Notes: generated by a model from the letters alone, not told the origin. A stretch of DNA of 64,000 bases from Motiliproteus sp965230735 (GCF_965230735.1 NZ_OZ246016.1:310001-374000); one strand, 5' to 3'. Counted from the first letter of the stretch, positions 17,410 through 26,712 are shown. Made by a program: numbers and translations.

Positions 17410-18237
17410 TTATTTCTTAGAACGACGACGTACGATAAGCTTATCAGTACGCTTGTTCTTACGTGTTTTGTGACCCTTGGTCGGAGTACCCCACGGGGAT
17501 ACCGGATGACGACCACCAGAGGTACGGCCTTCACCACCACCATGCGGGTGATCTACCGGGTTCATCGCAACACCGCGAACGGTGGGACGAACACCACGCC
17601 AGCGGGAAGCACCGGCTTTACCCAGAGAGCGCAGAGAGTGCTCGCTGTTACCGACTTCACCCAGGGTGGCACGACAGTCAACCAGGACCTTACGCATTTC
17701 ACCGGAGCGCAGACGCAGAGTCGCGTGAGCGCCTTCACGAGCAACCAGCTGTGCAGAAGCGCCGGCACTACGTGCCATCTGGGCGCCCTTGCCAGGCTTG
17801 AGCTCGATGCAGTGAACAACACTACCCAGCGGGATGTTCCGCAGCGGCATGCAGTTACCTGATTTGATGTCAGCACCGGCACCGGAAATCACCTTGTCGC
17901 CAGCCTGCATGTTCTTGGGAGCGATGATGTAACGACGCTCACCGTCAGCATATTTCAGCAGGGCGATGTTGGCGGAACGGTTCGGATCGTATTCCAGACG
18001 CTCAACAACAGCCGGAATGCCGTCCTTGTTACGCTTGAAATCGATTACACGGTAGTGCTGCTTGTGACCACCACCCTTGTGACGGGTAGTAATGCGACCG
18101 TTGTTGTTACGGCCACCGGTCTTGGACTTCTTCTCCAGCAGCGGGGCGTAAGGTGCACCCTTGTGCAGATCCGGGTTTACAACCTTAACCACATGGCGAC
18201 GGCCAGCGGAGGTCGGTTTACATTTAACAATTGCCAT
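17410..18237 (-). CDS. rplB: 50S ribosomal protein L2
   Basis: L2 is needed for subunit association and supports the peptidyl-transferase centre. The 275-residue product starts MAIVKCKPTSAGRRHVVKVV and carries the conserved VRGVAMNPVDHPHGGGEGRT segment with the functionally important His. It lies 13 bases after rplW. Confidence 0.99.
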   Translation of the reverse strand: MAIVKCKPTSAGRRHVVKVVNPDLHKGAPYAPLLEKKSKTGGRNNNGRITTRHKGGGHKQHYRVIDFKRNKDGIPAVVERLEYDPNRSANIALLKYADGERRYIIAPKNMQAGDKVISGAGADIKSGNCMPLRNIPLGSVVHCIELKPGKGAQMARSAGASAQLVAREGAHATLRLRSGEMRKVLVDCRATLGEVGNSEHSLRSLGKAGASRWRGVRPTVRGVAMNPVDHPHGGGEGRTSGGRHPVSPWGTPTKGHKTRKNKRTDKLIVRRRSKK

Positions 18238-18250
18238 CTGTCAGCCTCCC

Positions 18251-18544
18251 TTATTCGCCAACGAAGTCGATATCGTGGCCTTCAGCCAGGCGAACGTAAG
18301 CCTTGCGGATGCTCTTGCGCTGACCCATACCGTGGGCAGTACGCTTGGTCTTACCCTTGGAGTTCAGAACACGAACGCTGGCAACTTTTACTTCGAACAG
18401 CTGCTCAACCGCTTTTTTGATTTCAGGCTTAGTCGCATCAGGCGCTACACGGAACACAACCTGCTGAGCGTCTTCGGCAACGATGGTCGCCTTCTCAGAG
18501 ATGTGCGGGCCTAACAGAACTTTGAAGATGCGCTCTTGGTTCAT
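18251..18544 (-). CDS. rplW: 50S ribosomal protein L23
   Basis: L23 forms the docking site for trigger factor and SRP at the tunnel exit. The 97-residue product starts MNQERIFKVLLGPHISEKAT. Its ATG overlaps the rplD stop by four bases (ATGA), typical of translational coupling. Confidence 0.99.
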   Translation of the reverse strand: MNQERIFKVLLGPHISEKATIVAEDAQQVVFRVAPDATKPEIKKAVEQLFEVKVASVRVLNSKGKTKRTAHGMGQRKSIRKAYVRLAEGHDIDFVGE

Positions 18545-19146
18545 CCCAACATCTCCTCAATTTTCTTCAGAGCAGCGACTGTAACCAGCACCTTCTCGCT
18601 ACCAACCAGGCTAACCGGGTCGATGGCAGCAACGTCACGCACGTCAACGTGCGGCAGGTTGCGGGCAGACAGGTACAGGTCCAGATCAACCGCTTCGGTG
18701 ATCACCAGAACATCACTCAGGTCCAGCTCCTTCAGCTTGGCAGCCATCAGCTTGGTCTTGGGTGCTTCGAGCTTCAGCTCTTCAACAACAACCAGACGCT
18801 CTTGACGAACCAGCTCGGAGAAGATGCAGCGGATAGCCGCACGATACATCTTCTTGTTGACCTTCTGAGAGTGATCCTGCGGCTTAGCAGCGAAGGTAAC
18901 ACCACCGGAGCGCCAGATCGGGCTACGGATAGTACCTGCACGCGCACGGCCAGTACCCTTTTGACGCCAGGGCTTACGACCACCGCCGCTCACTTCGGAG
19001 CGAGTCTTCTGAGCACGGGTACCTTGGCGACCACCTGCCAGGTAAGCAGTGACAACCTGGTGAACCAGTGCTTCGTTAAATTCTTTACCAAAGGCCAGCT
19101 CGGATACTTCTACCGAACCGTTAGCGCCTGCAATAGTAAGATTCAT
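18541..19146 (-). CDS. rplD: 50S ribosomal protein L4
   Basis: L4 reaches into the exit tunnel and, in E. coli, represses the S10 operon. I chose the ATG at 19146 (MNLTIAGANGSVEVSELAFG), giving 201 residues as in E. coli; the AAGGGAG ribosome site fits this codon with six bases and is too close to the ATG two codons earlier. The loop KTRSEVSGGGRKPWRQKGTG is diagnostic. Confidence 0.99.
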   Translation of the reverse strand: MNLTIAGANGSVEVSELAFGKEFNEALVHQVVTAYLAGGRQGTRAQKTRSEVSGGGRKPWRQKGTGRARAGTIRSPIWRSGGVTFAAKPQDHSQKVNKKMYRAAIRCIFSELVRQERLVVVEELKLEAPKTKLMAAKLKELDLSDVLVITEAVDLDLYLSARNLPHVDVRDVAAIDPVSLVGSEKVLVTVAALKKIEEMLG

Positions 19147-19157
19147 TGTCATCTCCC

Positions 19158-19796
19158 TTAGCCGCGCGCTTTAACCGCTGGTTTAACAACTACGTCACCG
19201 CCAGCAGCACCCGGAACTGCACCCTTGATCAGGAGCAGGTTACGTTCAGCATCAACGCGAACGACTTCCAGAGTCTGTACGGTTACGCGCTCATCACCCA
19301 TGTGACCAGCCATCTTCTTACCCTTGAACACGCGCCCAGGGGTTTGACACTGACCGATGGAACCAGGTGCACGGTGAGAGATTGAGTTACCGTGAGTCGC
19401 ATCCTGCATACGGAAGTTCCAGCGCTTAACGCCGCCCTGGAAACCCTTACCTTTGGATTGACCGGTAACGTCGACCTTCTGACCTGCTTCAAACGCTGAA
19501 ACAGTCAGCTGATCGCCAACCTGGACTTCTTCGTCACCCGACAGGCGAAACTCCCACAAACCACGACCAGCTTCGGTGTTCGCCTTGGCGAAGTGACCCG
19601 CCTCCGGCTTGATTACACGTGAAGCTTTCTTAGCACCGACAGTCACCTGTACAGCGCTGTAGCCGTCAACCTCTTCGGTTTTCAGCTGAGTAACGCGGTT
19701 CGGTTCCACCTCGATGACCGTGACTGGCACGGATACACCATCATCAGTGAATACACGGGTCATACCCGCTTTCCGTCCGACTAAACCAATAGCCAT
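19158..19796 (-). CDS. rplC: 50S ribosomal protein L3
   Basis: L3 starts large-subunit assembly and reaches the peptidyl-transferase centre. The 212-residue product starts MAIGLVGRKAGMTRVFTDDG and contains HGNSISHRAPGSIGQCQTPG, with the Gln that PrmB methylates in E. coli nearby. It lies 103 bases after rpsJ, the widest gap inside this operon. Confidence 0.99.
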   Translation of the reverse strand: MAIGLVGRKAGMTRVFTDDGVSVPVTVIEVEPNRVTQLKTEEVDGYSAVQVTVGAKKASRVIKPEAGHFAKANTEAGRGLWEFRLSGDEEVQVGDQLTVSAFEAGQKVDVTGQSKGKGFQGGVKRWNFRMQDATHGNSISHRAPGSIGQCQTPGRVFKGKKMAGHMGDERVTVQTLEVVRVDAERNLLLIKGAVPGAAGGDVVVKPAVKARG

Positions 19797-19899
19797 TTTT
19801 AAACCTCTTGCCAGTTGAGTACGGGGCTTTAACCCACTATGGCTGCCCTTCTCAGAGCATTCCTCTACTTCATTTATATAGCGCTTACGCGCTTATCGA

Positions 19900-20211
19900 T
19901 TAGCCCAGGCTAATTTGAACATCCACGCCCGCCGCAAGATCCAGCTTCATCAGCGCGTCGACTGTCTTTTCAGTCGGCTCGACGATGTCCAGAACACGCT
20001 TGTGAGTACGGATCTCGTATTGATCACGCGCGTCTTTGTTGACGTGCGGAGAGACCAGAACAGTAAAGCGCTCTTTGCGAGTCGGGAGAGGGATCGGGCC
20101 ACGCACCTGCGCGCCAGTACGCTTGGCAGTATCAACGATTTCCTGAGTGGAAGCGTCGATCAAGCGATGATCAAAAGCCTTCAATCGAATACGGATTTTC
20201 TGGTTTTGCAT
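19900..20211 (-). CDS. rpsJ: 30S ribosomal protein S10
   Basis: S10 is a head protein of the small subunit and, as NusE, part of the NusB antitermination complex. The ATG at 20211 gives 103 residues, starting MQNQKIRIRLKAFDHRLIDA, identical in length to E. coli; a GTG nine bases earlier sits too close to the GGAG site. It is the first gene of the S10-spc-alpha block, and no tuf or fusA gene lies upstream. Confidence 0.99.
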   Translation of the reverse strand: MQNQKIRIRLKAFDHRLIDASTQEIVDTAKRTGAQVRGPIPLPTRKERFTVLVSPHVNKDARDQYEIRTHKRVLDIVEPTEKTVDALMKLDLAAGVDVQISLG

Positions 20212-20278
20212 TTCGACCACAACTCCAAATGGAATTTATTAGGCAATAAACTGCCACCCCCAAAAAAAAGGGTACGGA

Positions 20279-20307
20279 ATTGTACGCATTGGATAAGAAG
20301 TACGCAA
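20279..20307 (-). promoter_or_regulatory. S10-operon promoter
   Basis: On the minus strand -35 TTGCGT (20302-20307) and -10 TACAAT (20279-20284) are 17 bases apart. The implied leader before rpsJ is only about 60 bases. Confidence 0.6.
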
Positions 20308-20424
20308 GCGAAAAAGACGATCTAACAGATTATTTTTTAACCCGTTAGAAAAGCAGCGGTTGAACGCTGCCGAAGCCCCGAATTCGGGATGTTTTGGGAT
20401 GCTTATAAGGAGAGGAAAGCATCA

Positions 20425-20445
20425 GGGCGGCCATCATAACCGCCC
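20425..20445 (-). terminator. Possible serB terminator
   Basis: A GGGCGG/CCGCCC stem with a nine-base loop lies about 30 bases after the serB stop. The downstream T-run is poor (only a TTT after TGATGC), so termination may be weak. Confidence 0.35.
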
Positions 20446-20476
20446 CGAGCGGAATAGCAAGGCTTATTTAGTCACT

Positions 20477-21688
20477 TTACCTCGCGACACTGTCGCGATC
20501 ACGGAATCCAATCAGGTACAGGATGCCATCCAGCCCCAGGGTCGAGATCGCCTGCTTGGCACTCTGGCGAACCAGCGGCTTGGCGCGGAAGGCGATACCC
20601 AAGCCCGCAATCGATAACATCGGTAGGTCATTGGCGCCATCACCCACGGCAATGGTCTGCTCCAGCCGGACCCCTTCATTGGCGGCGATCTCACGCAACA
20701 GTTCCGCCTTACGGTTACCGTCGACCACCCGGCCGGTCACCCGACCGGTCACTTTGCCGTCCTCGATCTCCAACTCATTGGCATGCACATAATCGAAGCC
20801 CAGTTGCTGCTTCAGGTGTTCGCCGAAATAGGTGAAGCCACCGGACAGGATCGCGGTTTTGAAGCCCAGCGCTTTCAGGCTCGACACCAACTCTTCGACC
20901 CCCTCGGTCAGCGGCAGCCGCTGTGCAACCTTCTCCAGCACGCCGGCATCCAGCCCCTTCAACAGGGCCACCCGACGCTCGAAGCTCTCGGTAAAGTCGA
21001 TCTTACCCTGCATCGCCTCCTCGGTGATCGCCGCCACCTGGTCGCCAACGCCGGCCTCGATCGCCAGCTCGTCGATCACTTCGGCTTCGATCAGGGTCGA
21101 ATCCATATCGAATACCACGAGACGGCGATTGCGACGGTAGATATCGTCCTTCTGGAACGCGATATCCACATCCAGCTCGCTGGCGGCCTTCAAAAACTCC
21201 GAGCGCAACGTCTCACTCGGCTCACCCCGAACCGAGAACTCGACACAGGCCTTGGTGGCCCCTTCGCCATCGTCGAGCTGAACCCGGCCGGACAGGCGGC
21301 TGATGTTGTCGATATTCAAACCATGATCGGCGGCGATACGGGTGACCTTGGCGATATGACCGGCATTAATCCGTCGAGCCAACAGGGTAATGATGTGGCG
21401 CGACTTACCCTGCCCTTCGACCCAGCGGCTGTAGTCATCGGGATCAACCGGATCGAAACGGGTATTCATCCCCATCGCATGCATTCGGAACAACACATCG
21501 CTGAGTACCGGCGAGGACTCGGACTGTTTCGGAATCTCCACCAGGATACCGAGCGAAAGATTGCTGTGGATAACCGCCTGGCCGATATCCAACACATTCA
21601 CCTGGTAACGGGCCAGGGTTTCAGTGATGGTTGAGGTCACACCCGGCTTGTCTTCACCGGAGATGTTAATAAGGATGATCTCTTTCAC
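20477..21688 (-). CDS. serB: Phosphoserine phosphatase with N-terminal ACT domains
   Basis: SerB dephosphorylates O-phosphoserine in the last step of serine synthesis. The 403-residue protein has an N-terminal tandem ACT-like regulatory half (LINISGEDKPGVTSTITETL at residue 5 onward), as in Pseudomonas and mycobacterial SerB. A HAD phosphatase domain follows: the nucleophile motif DMDST at about 193-197, SGGFTYFGEHL, and GDGANDLPML. It stands alone, divergent from the DedA-PAP2 gene and upstream of the S10 operon on the same strand, where the str operon is often found. Confidence 0.97.
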   Translation of the reverse strand: MKEIILINISGEDKPGVTSTITETLARYQVNVLDIGQAVIHSNLSLGILVEIPKQSESSPVLSDVLFRMHAMGMNTRFDPVDPDDYSRWVEGQGKSRHIITLLARRINAGHIAKVTRIAADHGLNIDNISRLSGRVQLDDGEGATKACVEFSVRGEPSETLRSEFLKAASELDVDIAFQKDDIYRRNRRLVVFDMDSTLIEAEVIDELAIEAGVGDQVAAITEEAMQGKIDFTESFERRVALLKGLDAGVLEKVAQRLPLTEGVEELVSSLKALGFKTAILSGGFTYFGEHLKQQLGFDYVHANELEIEDGKVTGRVTGRVVDGNRKAELLREIAANEGVRLEQTIAVGDGANDLPMLSIAGLGIAFRAKPLVRQSAKQAISTLGLDGILYLIGFRDRDSVAR

Positions 21689-21830
21689 GCCGCCGTTTCC
21701 TGATCGCTAAGCTATTAAAGGAGGCTGAATGAAAACTTGGCGCACGAGAGCGCTGCCGTTTTCATAAAGTCTCAAAGGGGCGCTATTCTACCCCACAATC
21801 CATGACATTTAGCCATGACATCTATAGAGC

Positions 21831-23249
21831 ATGTCCGAAACCCTCAGTATTCTGATCGACTGGCTTGATCAACACCCCCACTGGACCCTGATGGCGATCG
21901 GGCTCAGCGCCTTTGTCGAATCCCTGGCGCTGATCGGCGTGATCGTCCCCGGCGTGGCCGTGCTGTACGCACTGGCCCTGCTGGCCGGCAGCGCCGAACT
22001 GAACCTGACCCTCTGCCTGCTGGCCGCCATGCTCGGCGCCATCGCCGGCGACCTGCTCAGCTTTGCGCTGGGCCGATACGCCCATCAACCCGCCCTGCGG
22101 CATTGGCCATTCAACCGGTATCCGGACTGGGTGACGCGGGGCGAGCAATTTTTTCAACGCTACGGCGGCTACAGCGTCGCCATCGGCCGCTTCGTCGGAC
22201 CGATCCGGCCGGTGCTGCCGTTTGTCGCCGGTATGCTGCAGATGGCACCGCCACGTTTTATCGCTATCAACCTGGCATCGGCGCTGCTGTGGGCCCCGCT
22301 CTATATCCTGCCCGGCTATCTGCTCGGCAAACTGGGCCGAGAGACCCTGCCCGAGCTTAGCAACCTCGGTGGTAATGGAATGCTGAACCTGCTGTTGTTG
22401 GGGCTGCTACTGCTAATACCCTTAGTCGCCTTCGGCCTACACCGCTGGCTACATCCGGCACACCCGCATCACCGGCGACTTGGACGCAGCCTGCAACTGG
22501 AACCGTTGCGCAGCCCCCGCAGCCACGAGTTACCGTTGGCCTCGGCCCTGCTGGCTGGTGTTGCACTGATCGGCTTCGCACTTCTGAGCCTGTCGGTCGT
22601 GCTGGGCAACCCCCTGGCACCGCTCGATCTCGGTCTGCACCAGCTCAGCCAGCTGCTGAGAACCGATATGCTCGATCACGGATTTATCACCATTACCCTG
22701 CTCGGCGATGGCTGGTTACTGGGGGGACTGTGTCTGGTGATCGCCCTGAGCCTGACCGCCCAGCAGCAACGGATCGCCGCGCTTCACTGGCTGGTGGCGA
22801 TCCTGGCGGTGTTGAGCCTCAATACGCTGGCCAAGAACGGCTTTGTGACGGAACGTCCGCAGGTGCTGCTGGAGCCACTGCACTCCTACAGCTTCCCGTC
22901 GGGCCACACCAGCGCCACCACGCTCTGGTATAGCCTGCTCGCTGCCTTTATCGCCCAACATTGGCCTTACCGGCGACGCTGGCTGTGCTATGCCGCCACC
23001 CTGCTGCCGATTTCGGCGGTGGCAATGTCGCGCCTCTACCTGGGCGTTCACTGGTTCAGCGATATCGTCGGTGGTCTGCTGCTGGGCCTGACGGTCGCCG
23101 GCCTGATCCGCCTCAGCTACAGCCGCTTCGACCGCCAGCCGATTCGCTGGCCTGTGTGGTTATGGCCGCTGCTACTACTGTGCATCGCAGGCTATATCGG
23201 CCTGCGATTTGAACATGCACTGCAGCTGTATCAGATCGCTGCTAGTTAG
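21831..23249 (+). CDS. Fusion of a DedA-family membrane protein with a PAP2 lipid phosphatase
   Basis: The first half (about 1-190) is a DedA/SNARE-associated protein: FVESLALIGVIVPG, GAIAGDLLSFALGR and the GRFVGPIRPVLPFVAG motif with its functional Arg residues. DedA proteins move undecaprenyl phosphate or phospholipids across the inner membrane. The second half is a PAP2 phosphatase with all three motifs: Lys335 to Arg342-Pro343, PSGH at 356-359, and SR...His407...D. The fusion suggests that one polypeptide both dephosphorylates a lipid carrier outside and returns it. Similar fusions are annotated in other proteobacteria. The total of 472 residues is mostly membrane segments. It converges on rnr. 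Confidence 0.93.
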   Translation: MSETLSILIDWLDQHPHWTLMAIGLSAFVESLALIGVIVPGVAVLYALALLAGSAELNLTLCLLAAMLGAIAGDLLSFALGRYAHQPALRHWPFNRYPDWVTRGEQFFQRYGGYSVAIGRFVGPIRPVLPFVAGMLQMAPPRFIAINLASALLWAPLYILPGYLLGKLGRETLPELSNLGGNGMLNLLLLGLLLLIPLVAFGLHRWLHPAHPHHRRLGRSLQLEPLRSPRSHELPLASALLAGVALIGFALLSLSVVLGNPLAPLDLGLHQLSQLLRTDMLDHGFITITLLGDGWLLGGLCLVIALSLTAQQQRIAALHWLVAILAVLSLNTLAKNGFVTERPQVLLEPLHSYSFPSGHTSATTLWYSLLAAFIAQHWPYRRRWLCYAATLLPISAVAMSRLYLGVHWFSDIVGGLLLGLTVAGLIRLSYSRFDRQPIRWPVWLWPLLLLCIAGYIGLRFEHALQLYQIAAS

Positions 23250-23264
23250 CAGCGCCCTTAATGA

Positions 23265-25748
23265 TTAGCGACGGCGCTTTTTCGCCGCACTGCTGGCTCC
23301 GCCGTTCCCGGCCGACTTGGCGCCCCGTTTAGGCCCACCTTTGGCACTTCTGGAGCCGTCGTTGCCACTTCTAGAGCCGCCGCTGGCGCTTCTAGATCCT
23401 CCACGAAAACCGGGCTTCGAACCGCTCTTGGCGTCGGCACCAAAACTGCGCGGTGCTCGACGGTCCTGTTTGCGGCCCTTCTTCTTGCTGAAGGTCTCCA
23501 CCAGCTCGAAATCGATCTTACGCTCATCCAGATCCACCCGGACCACCCGGACCCGCAGCTCGTCACCCAGACGATAGGTCACCCGGGTGCGCTCACCGGT
23601 CAAGCGCTGCTTGGCGGCATCGAAGTGATAGTAATCCCCCTGCAGCGCGGTCACATGGATCAGGCCTTCGGTATGGATCCCCTGCAACTCGACAAACAGG
23701 CCGAACCCGGTCACCGCGCTAACCACGCCGTCGAACTCGTCGCCGATATGATCGCGCATGTATTCGCACTTGAGCCAGGCCTGCACATCCCAGGTCGCTT
23801 CGTCGGCACGGCGCTCGGTCAACGAGCAGTGCTCACCCAGCTCCATCATCGCCGCCAGGTCGTAGGGGTAGACCTTGGCGGCATCGGCCCGAGGCGCGCC
23901 GTCCACCCGTCGAACCGGCGGCTTGGCGCTCTTGCTCAGCAGCGATTTGACCCGCCCCATCAAGCCGCCCTTATCCAGGATCACCGAGCGGATCGCCCGG
24001 TGGACCAGCAGATCCGGATAGCGCCGGATCGGCGAGGTAAAGTGGGCGTAGGCCGAATAGGCCAGCCCGAAATGGCCTTCGTTGTCCGGGGTGTAGACCG
24101 CCTGCGACAGCGAGCGCAGCATCATGGTTTGAATCAACGCCGCATCGGGGCGCCCTTCGGCCTGCTGCAGCAACTGCTGATAATCATCGGGCGTCGGTTT
24201 CTCGCCGCCGGGAAGGTTCAAACCAAGCTCACCCAAATAGGCGCGCAGATTCTCCAGCTTCTGAGTCTTGGGCCCTTGGTGAACCCGGTACAGCGCCGGG
24301 ATCTTCAGCTTTTCCAGGAAGCGGGCGGTGGCCACGTTGGCGCACAGCATGCATTCTTCGATCAGTTTATGGGCATCGTTGCGCACCACCGGCACGATCT
24401 GATCGATCTTGCGGTCCGGCCCGAATACTATCCGGGTCTCGGTGGTTTCGAAATCGATCGCACCGCGCTCATCGCGGGCTCCGCGCAAGGCCTGGTAGAG
24501 CCAGAACAGCTCGTACAGGTGTGGCACGATGTCCGGATGTTCCGCAGTCAACTGCTGCGCCACTGCTGACTCAGGCTCATCCAGCAGCGCACCGACCCGG
24601 GTGTAGGTCAGTCGCGCCTGGGAGCGGATCACCGCCTCGTAGAATTGATAGCCGCTGAGCTTGCCCTTGGCGCTGATGGTCATCTCGCACACCATCGCCA
24701 ACCGGTCGACATTAGGGTTTAACGAGCAGAGCCCGTTCGACAGCGCCTCCGGCAGCATCGGCACCACCTGCTGGGGGAAGTAGACCGAGGTGCCGCGATT
24801 GCGGGCCTCCTGGTCCAGCGCCGAGCCGGGGCGGACATAGTGAGACACATCGGCGATGGCGACGTAGAGACGCCAGCCGCCACCTTTTTTGGCCTCACAG
24901 TAGACCGCATCATCGAAGTCACGGGCATCTTCACCATCGATGGTGACCAGCGGCAGTTCCCGCAGATCCACTCGATGCTGCTTATCCTGCTCGCGCACCT
25001 CGGCGCCGTATCTATTGGCTTCATCCGTCGCCGCATCGGGCCATTGATGGGGAATATCGTAGTTGCGGATCGCCACCTCGATCTCCATCCCCGGCGCCAT
25101 CTGCTCACCCAGCACCTCAACCACCCGAGCTCGCGGGCGCCCCTTACTGGGCTGCACCAGCAACTCCACCAGCACGTACTGGCCGGTTTCGGCCCCGAGC
25201 CGATCCTCGTCGGCAATCACCACGTCCTGGCTGATCTTGTTGTTCTCCGGGACCAGATAACCGATCCCGAAATCATCGACATAACGTCCCACCAACTGCT
25301 GGGTACAGTGCTCCAGCACCTCGACCACACTGCCTTCACGACGGCCGCGCTGATCGACACCGGAGACCCGCACCATCGCCCGATCGCCATGAAACAGCTT
25401 GCGCATCTGGCGGTTATGCAGGAACACATCGTCCGAGCCATCATCCGGACTCAGAAAACCGTAACCATCGCGATGGCCGATCACCCGCCCAGCCAGCAGG
25501 TCCATCTTATCGGCCAGGCCGTACCCGCCGCGGCGGGTATGCACCAGCTGACCGTCGCGCTCCATCGCCCGAAGTCGACGCCGCAACGCCTCGGTCTGCT
25601 GGTCCGACACCAGTCCCAGCTCGGTGCTGAGCTGCGGATGCGACATCGGCCGCCGCGCCTTTTTCAGCAGTTCGAGGATGTACTCGCGACTGGGGATCGG
25701 GTTGTCATATTTCTTCGCTTCCCGGTCAGCGTAGGGATCACGGCTCAT
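23265..25748 (-). CDS. rnr: Ribonuclease R
   Basis: RNase R is a processive 3'-5' exoribonuclease that degrades structured RNA and aids trans-translation. I chose the ATG at 25748 (MSRDPYADREAKKYDNPIPS; 827 residues), with a GAGA about seven bases upstream; an ATG four codons earlier is possible. It has an N-terminal helix-turn-helix region, cold-shock domains, the RNB catalytic block GEDARDFDDAVYCEAKKGGG with its metal-binding Asp residues, and an S1 domain (DEFDGVVSAVTGFGLFVELQ). A basic Gly/Ser/Arg tail of about 65 residues is built from GGSRS-like repeats. The usual partner rlmB is not adjacent. Confidence 0.98.
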   Translation of the reverse strand: MSRDPYADREAKKYDNPIPSREYILELLKKARRPMSHPQLSTELGLVSDQQTEALRRRLRAMERDGQLVHTRRGGYGLADKMDLLAGRVIGHRDGYGFLSPDDGSDDVFLHNRQMRKLFHGDRAMVRVSGVDQRGRREGSVVEVLEHCTQQLVGRYVDDFGIGYLVPENNKISQDVVIADEDRLGAETGQYVLVELLVQPSKGRPRARVVEVLGEQMAPGMEIEVAIRNYDIPHQWPDAATDEANRYGAEVREQDKQHRVDLRELPLVTIDGEDARDFDDAVYCEAKKGGGWRLYVAIADVSHYVRPGSALDQEARNRGTSVYFPQQVVPMLPEALSNGLCSLNPNVDRLAMVCEMTISAKGKLSGYQFYEAVIRSQARLTYTRVGALLDEPESAVAQQLTAEHPDIVPHLYELFWLYQALRGARDERGAIDFETTETRIVFGPDRKIDQIVPVVRNDAHKLIEECMLCANVATARFLEKLKIPALYRVHQGPKTQKLENLRAYLGELGLNLPGGEKPTPDDYQQLLQQAEGRPDAALIQTMMLRSLSQAVYTPDNEGHFGLAYSAYAHFTSPIRRYPDLLVHRAIRSVILDKGGLMGRVKSLLSKSAKPPVRRVDGAPRADAAKVYPYDLAAMMELGEHCSLTERRADEATWDVQAWLKCEYMRDHIGDEFDGVVSAVTGFGLFVELQGIHTEGLIHVTALQGDYYHFDAAKQRLTGERTRVTYRLGDELRVRVVRVDLDERKIDFELVETFSKKKGRKQDRRAPRSFGADAKSGSKPGFRGGSRSASGGSRSGNDGSRSAKGGPKRGAKSAGNGGASSAAKKRRR

Positions 25749-25890
25749 AGCAGGTCTCATGTTGGGATTGGTAAACCGCCGCCGGAGTGCAACGGCCTTA
25801 ACCGCCGTAGCCCTGAAGACTTCGGCAGGCGGTTATAAAAGTGTGGCGCATTGTTGCCGATTTAACCAACCACAACAACGCCAACAGATT

Positions 25891-25926
25891 GTTTTGAAGC
25901 ACTTTAGCGTTAATTAACTTCAAAAC
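25891..25926. promoter_or_regulatory. Inverted repeat in the rnr-permease intergenic region
   Basis: GTTTTGAAG (25891-25899) and CTTCAAAAC (25918-25926) are perfect 9-bp arms around an 18-base centre. An overlapping 10-bp palindrome, GTTAATTAAC, lies at 25909-25918. The stretch is AT-rich against its surroundings, so it could hold promoter and operator for one or both divergent genes. Confidence 0.4.
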
Positions 25927-25974
25927 TGCTAAACTTTGCCGCCTTTTTGGTACTTCAACAGATCCTAATTCGCC

Positions 25975-26712
25975 ATGGAACTACCGATTCTTATCGCCAT
26001 CGCCTTTGTTGCCGGCTTTATCAGCTCCATCGCCGGTGCCGGCGGACTGATCACGGTACCGGCGCTGCTGTGGTTCGGCATCCCGCCGTTACCGACCCTG
26101 GCGGTGAACAAGTTCCAGAGCATCTTCGGCACCCTGTCCTCCACCCTCAACTATTACCGCAAGGGCTTTATCGACTTCCGCCGTCTGCGTCGTGGACTGG
26201 CCTGCGCACTGGTCGGCAGCGTCGCCGGCGCCCAGTGCGTGCAGTGGCTGGGCAACCAGCAGATGGAGCTGATCATTCCCTGGCTGCTACTTCTTCTGGC
26301 CGGTTACACCCTGTTCACCCCACGCCTGAGCGACGAAGACGCCAAGCCCCGACTGACACCACTGCAGTTCGACCTGATCGCCTGCACCGGCCTGGGCTTC
26401 TACGGCGGCTTCTTCGGCCCCGGCATGGGCTCGCTGTTTGCTCTGGCCCTGATCGGACTGATGGGACTCAACGCCCGCAGCGCCACCGCCCACGCCAAAC
26501 CGCTGGTGCTGATCAGCAACGCATCGGCCGCGTTGATCTTTATCGGCAACGGTCAACTGATTTGGGAGCTGGCGATCGGGATGGCGGTTGCCCAGGCGAT
26601 CGGCGCCCGGATCGGCTCCAATATGGTGATCAGCCAGGGGGCCAAGTTGGTCAAACCGGTGCTGATTCTGGCCTTGCTGGCAGTTGCGGTGAAAATGCTG
26701 CTGACCGGGTAA
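25975..26712 (+). CDS. TauE/SafE (TSUP) family sulfite-exporter-like permease
   Basis: The 245-residue product is almost wholly hydrophobic, with seven to eight predicted membrane spans. It has the duplicated TSUP motifs: GFISSIAGAGGLITVPALLW near the start and GFYGGFFGPGMGSLFALALI in the second half. Family members export sulfite, sulfoacetate or related organosulfur anions, or are uncharacterised (YfcA type). The substrate cannot be read from sequence. The closest upstream gene is divergent rnr, and the cytochrome gene follows 131 bases later on the same strand. Confidence 0.93.
   Translation: MELPILIAIAFVAGFISSIAGAGGLITVPALLWFGIPPLPTLAVNKFQSIFGTLSSTLNYYRKGFIDFRRLRRGLACALVGSVAGAQCVQWLGNQQMELIIPWLLLLLAGYTLFTPRLSDEDAKPRLTPLQFDLIACTGLGFYGGFFGPGMGSLFALALIGLMGLNARSATAHAKPLVLISNASAALIFIGNGQLIWELAIGMAVAQAIGARIGSNMVISQGAKLVKPVLILALLAVAVKMLLTG

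Noticed and set aside
23625..24569. 314-codon plus-strand open frame over rnr
   Set aside because: Antisense to the RNB domain; composition typical of shadow frames.
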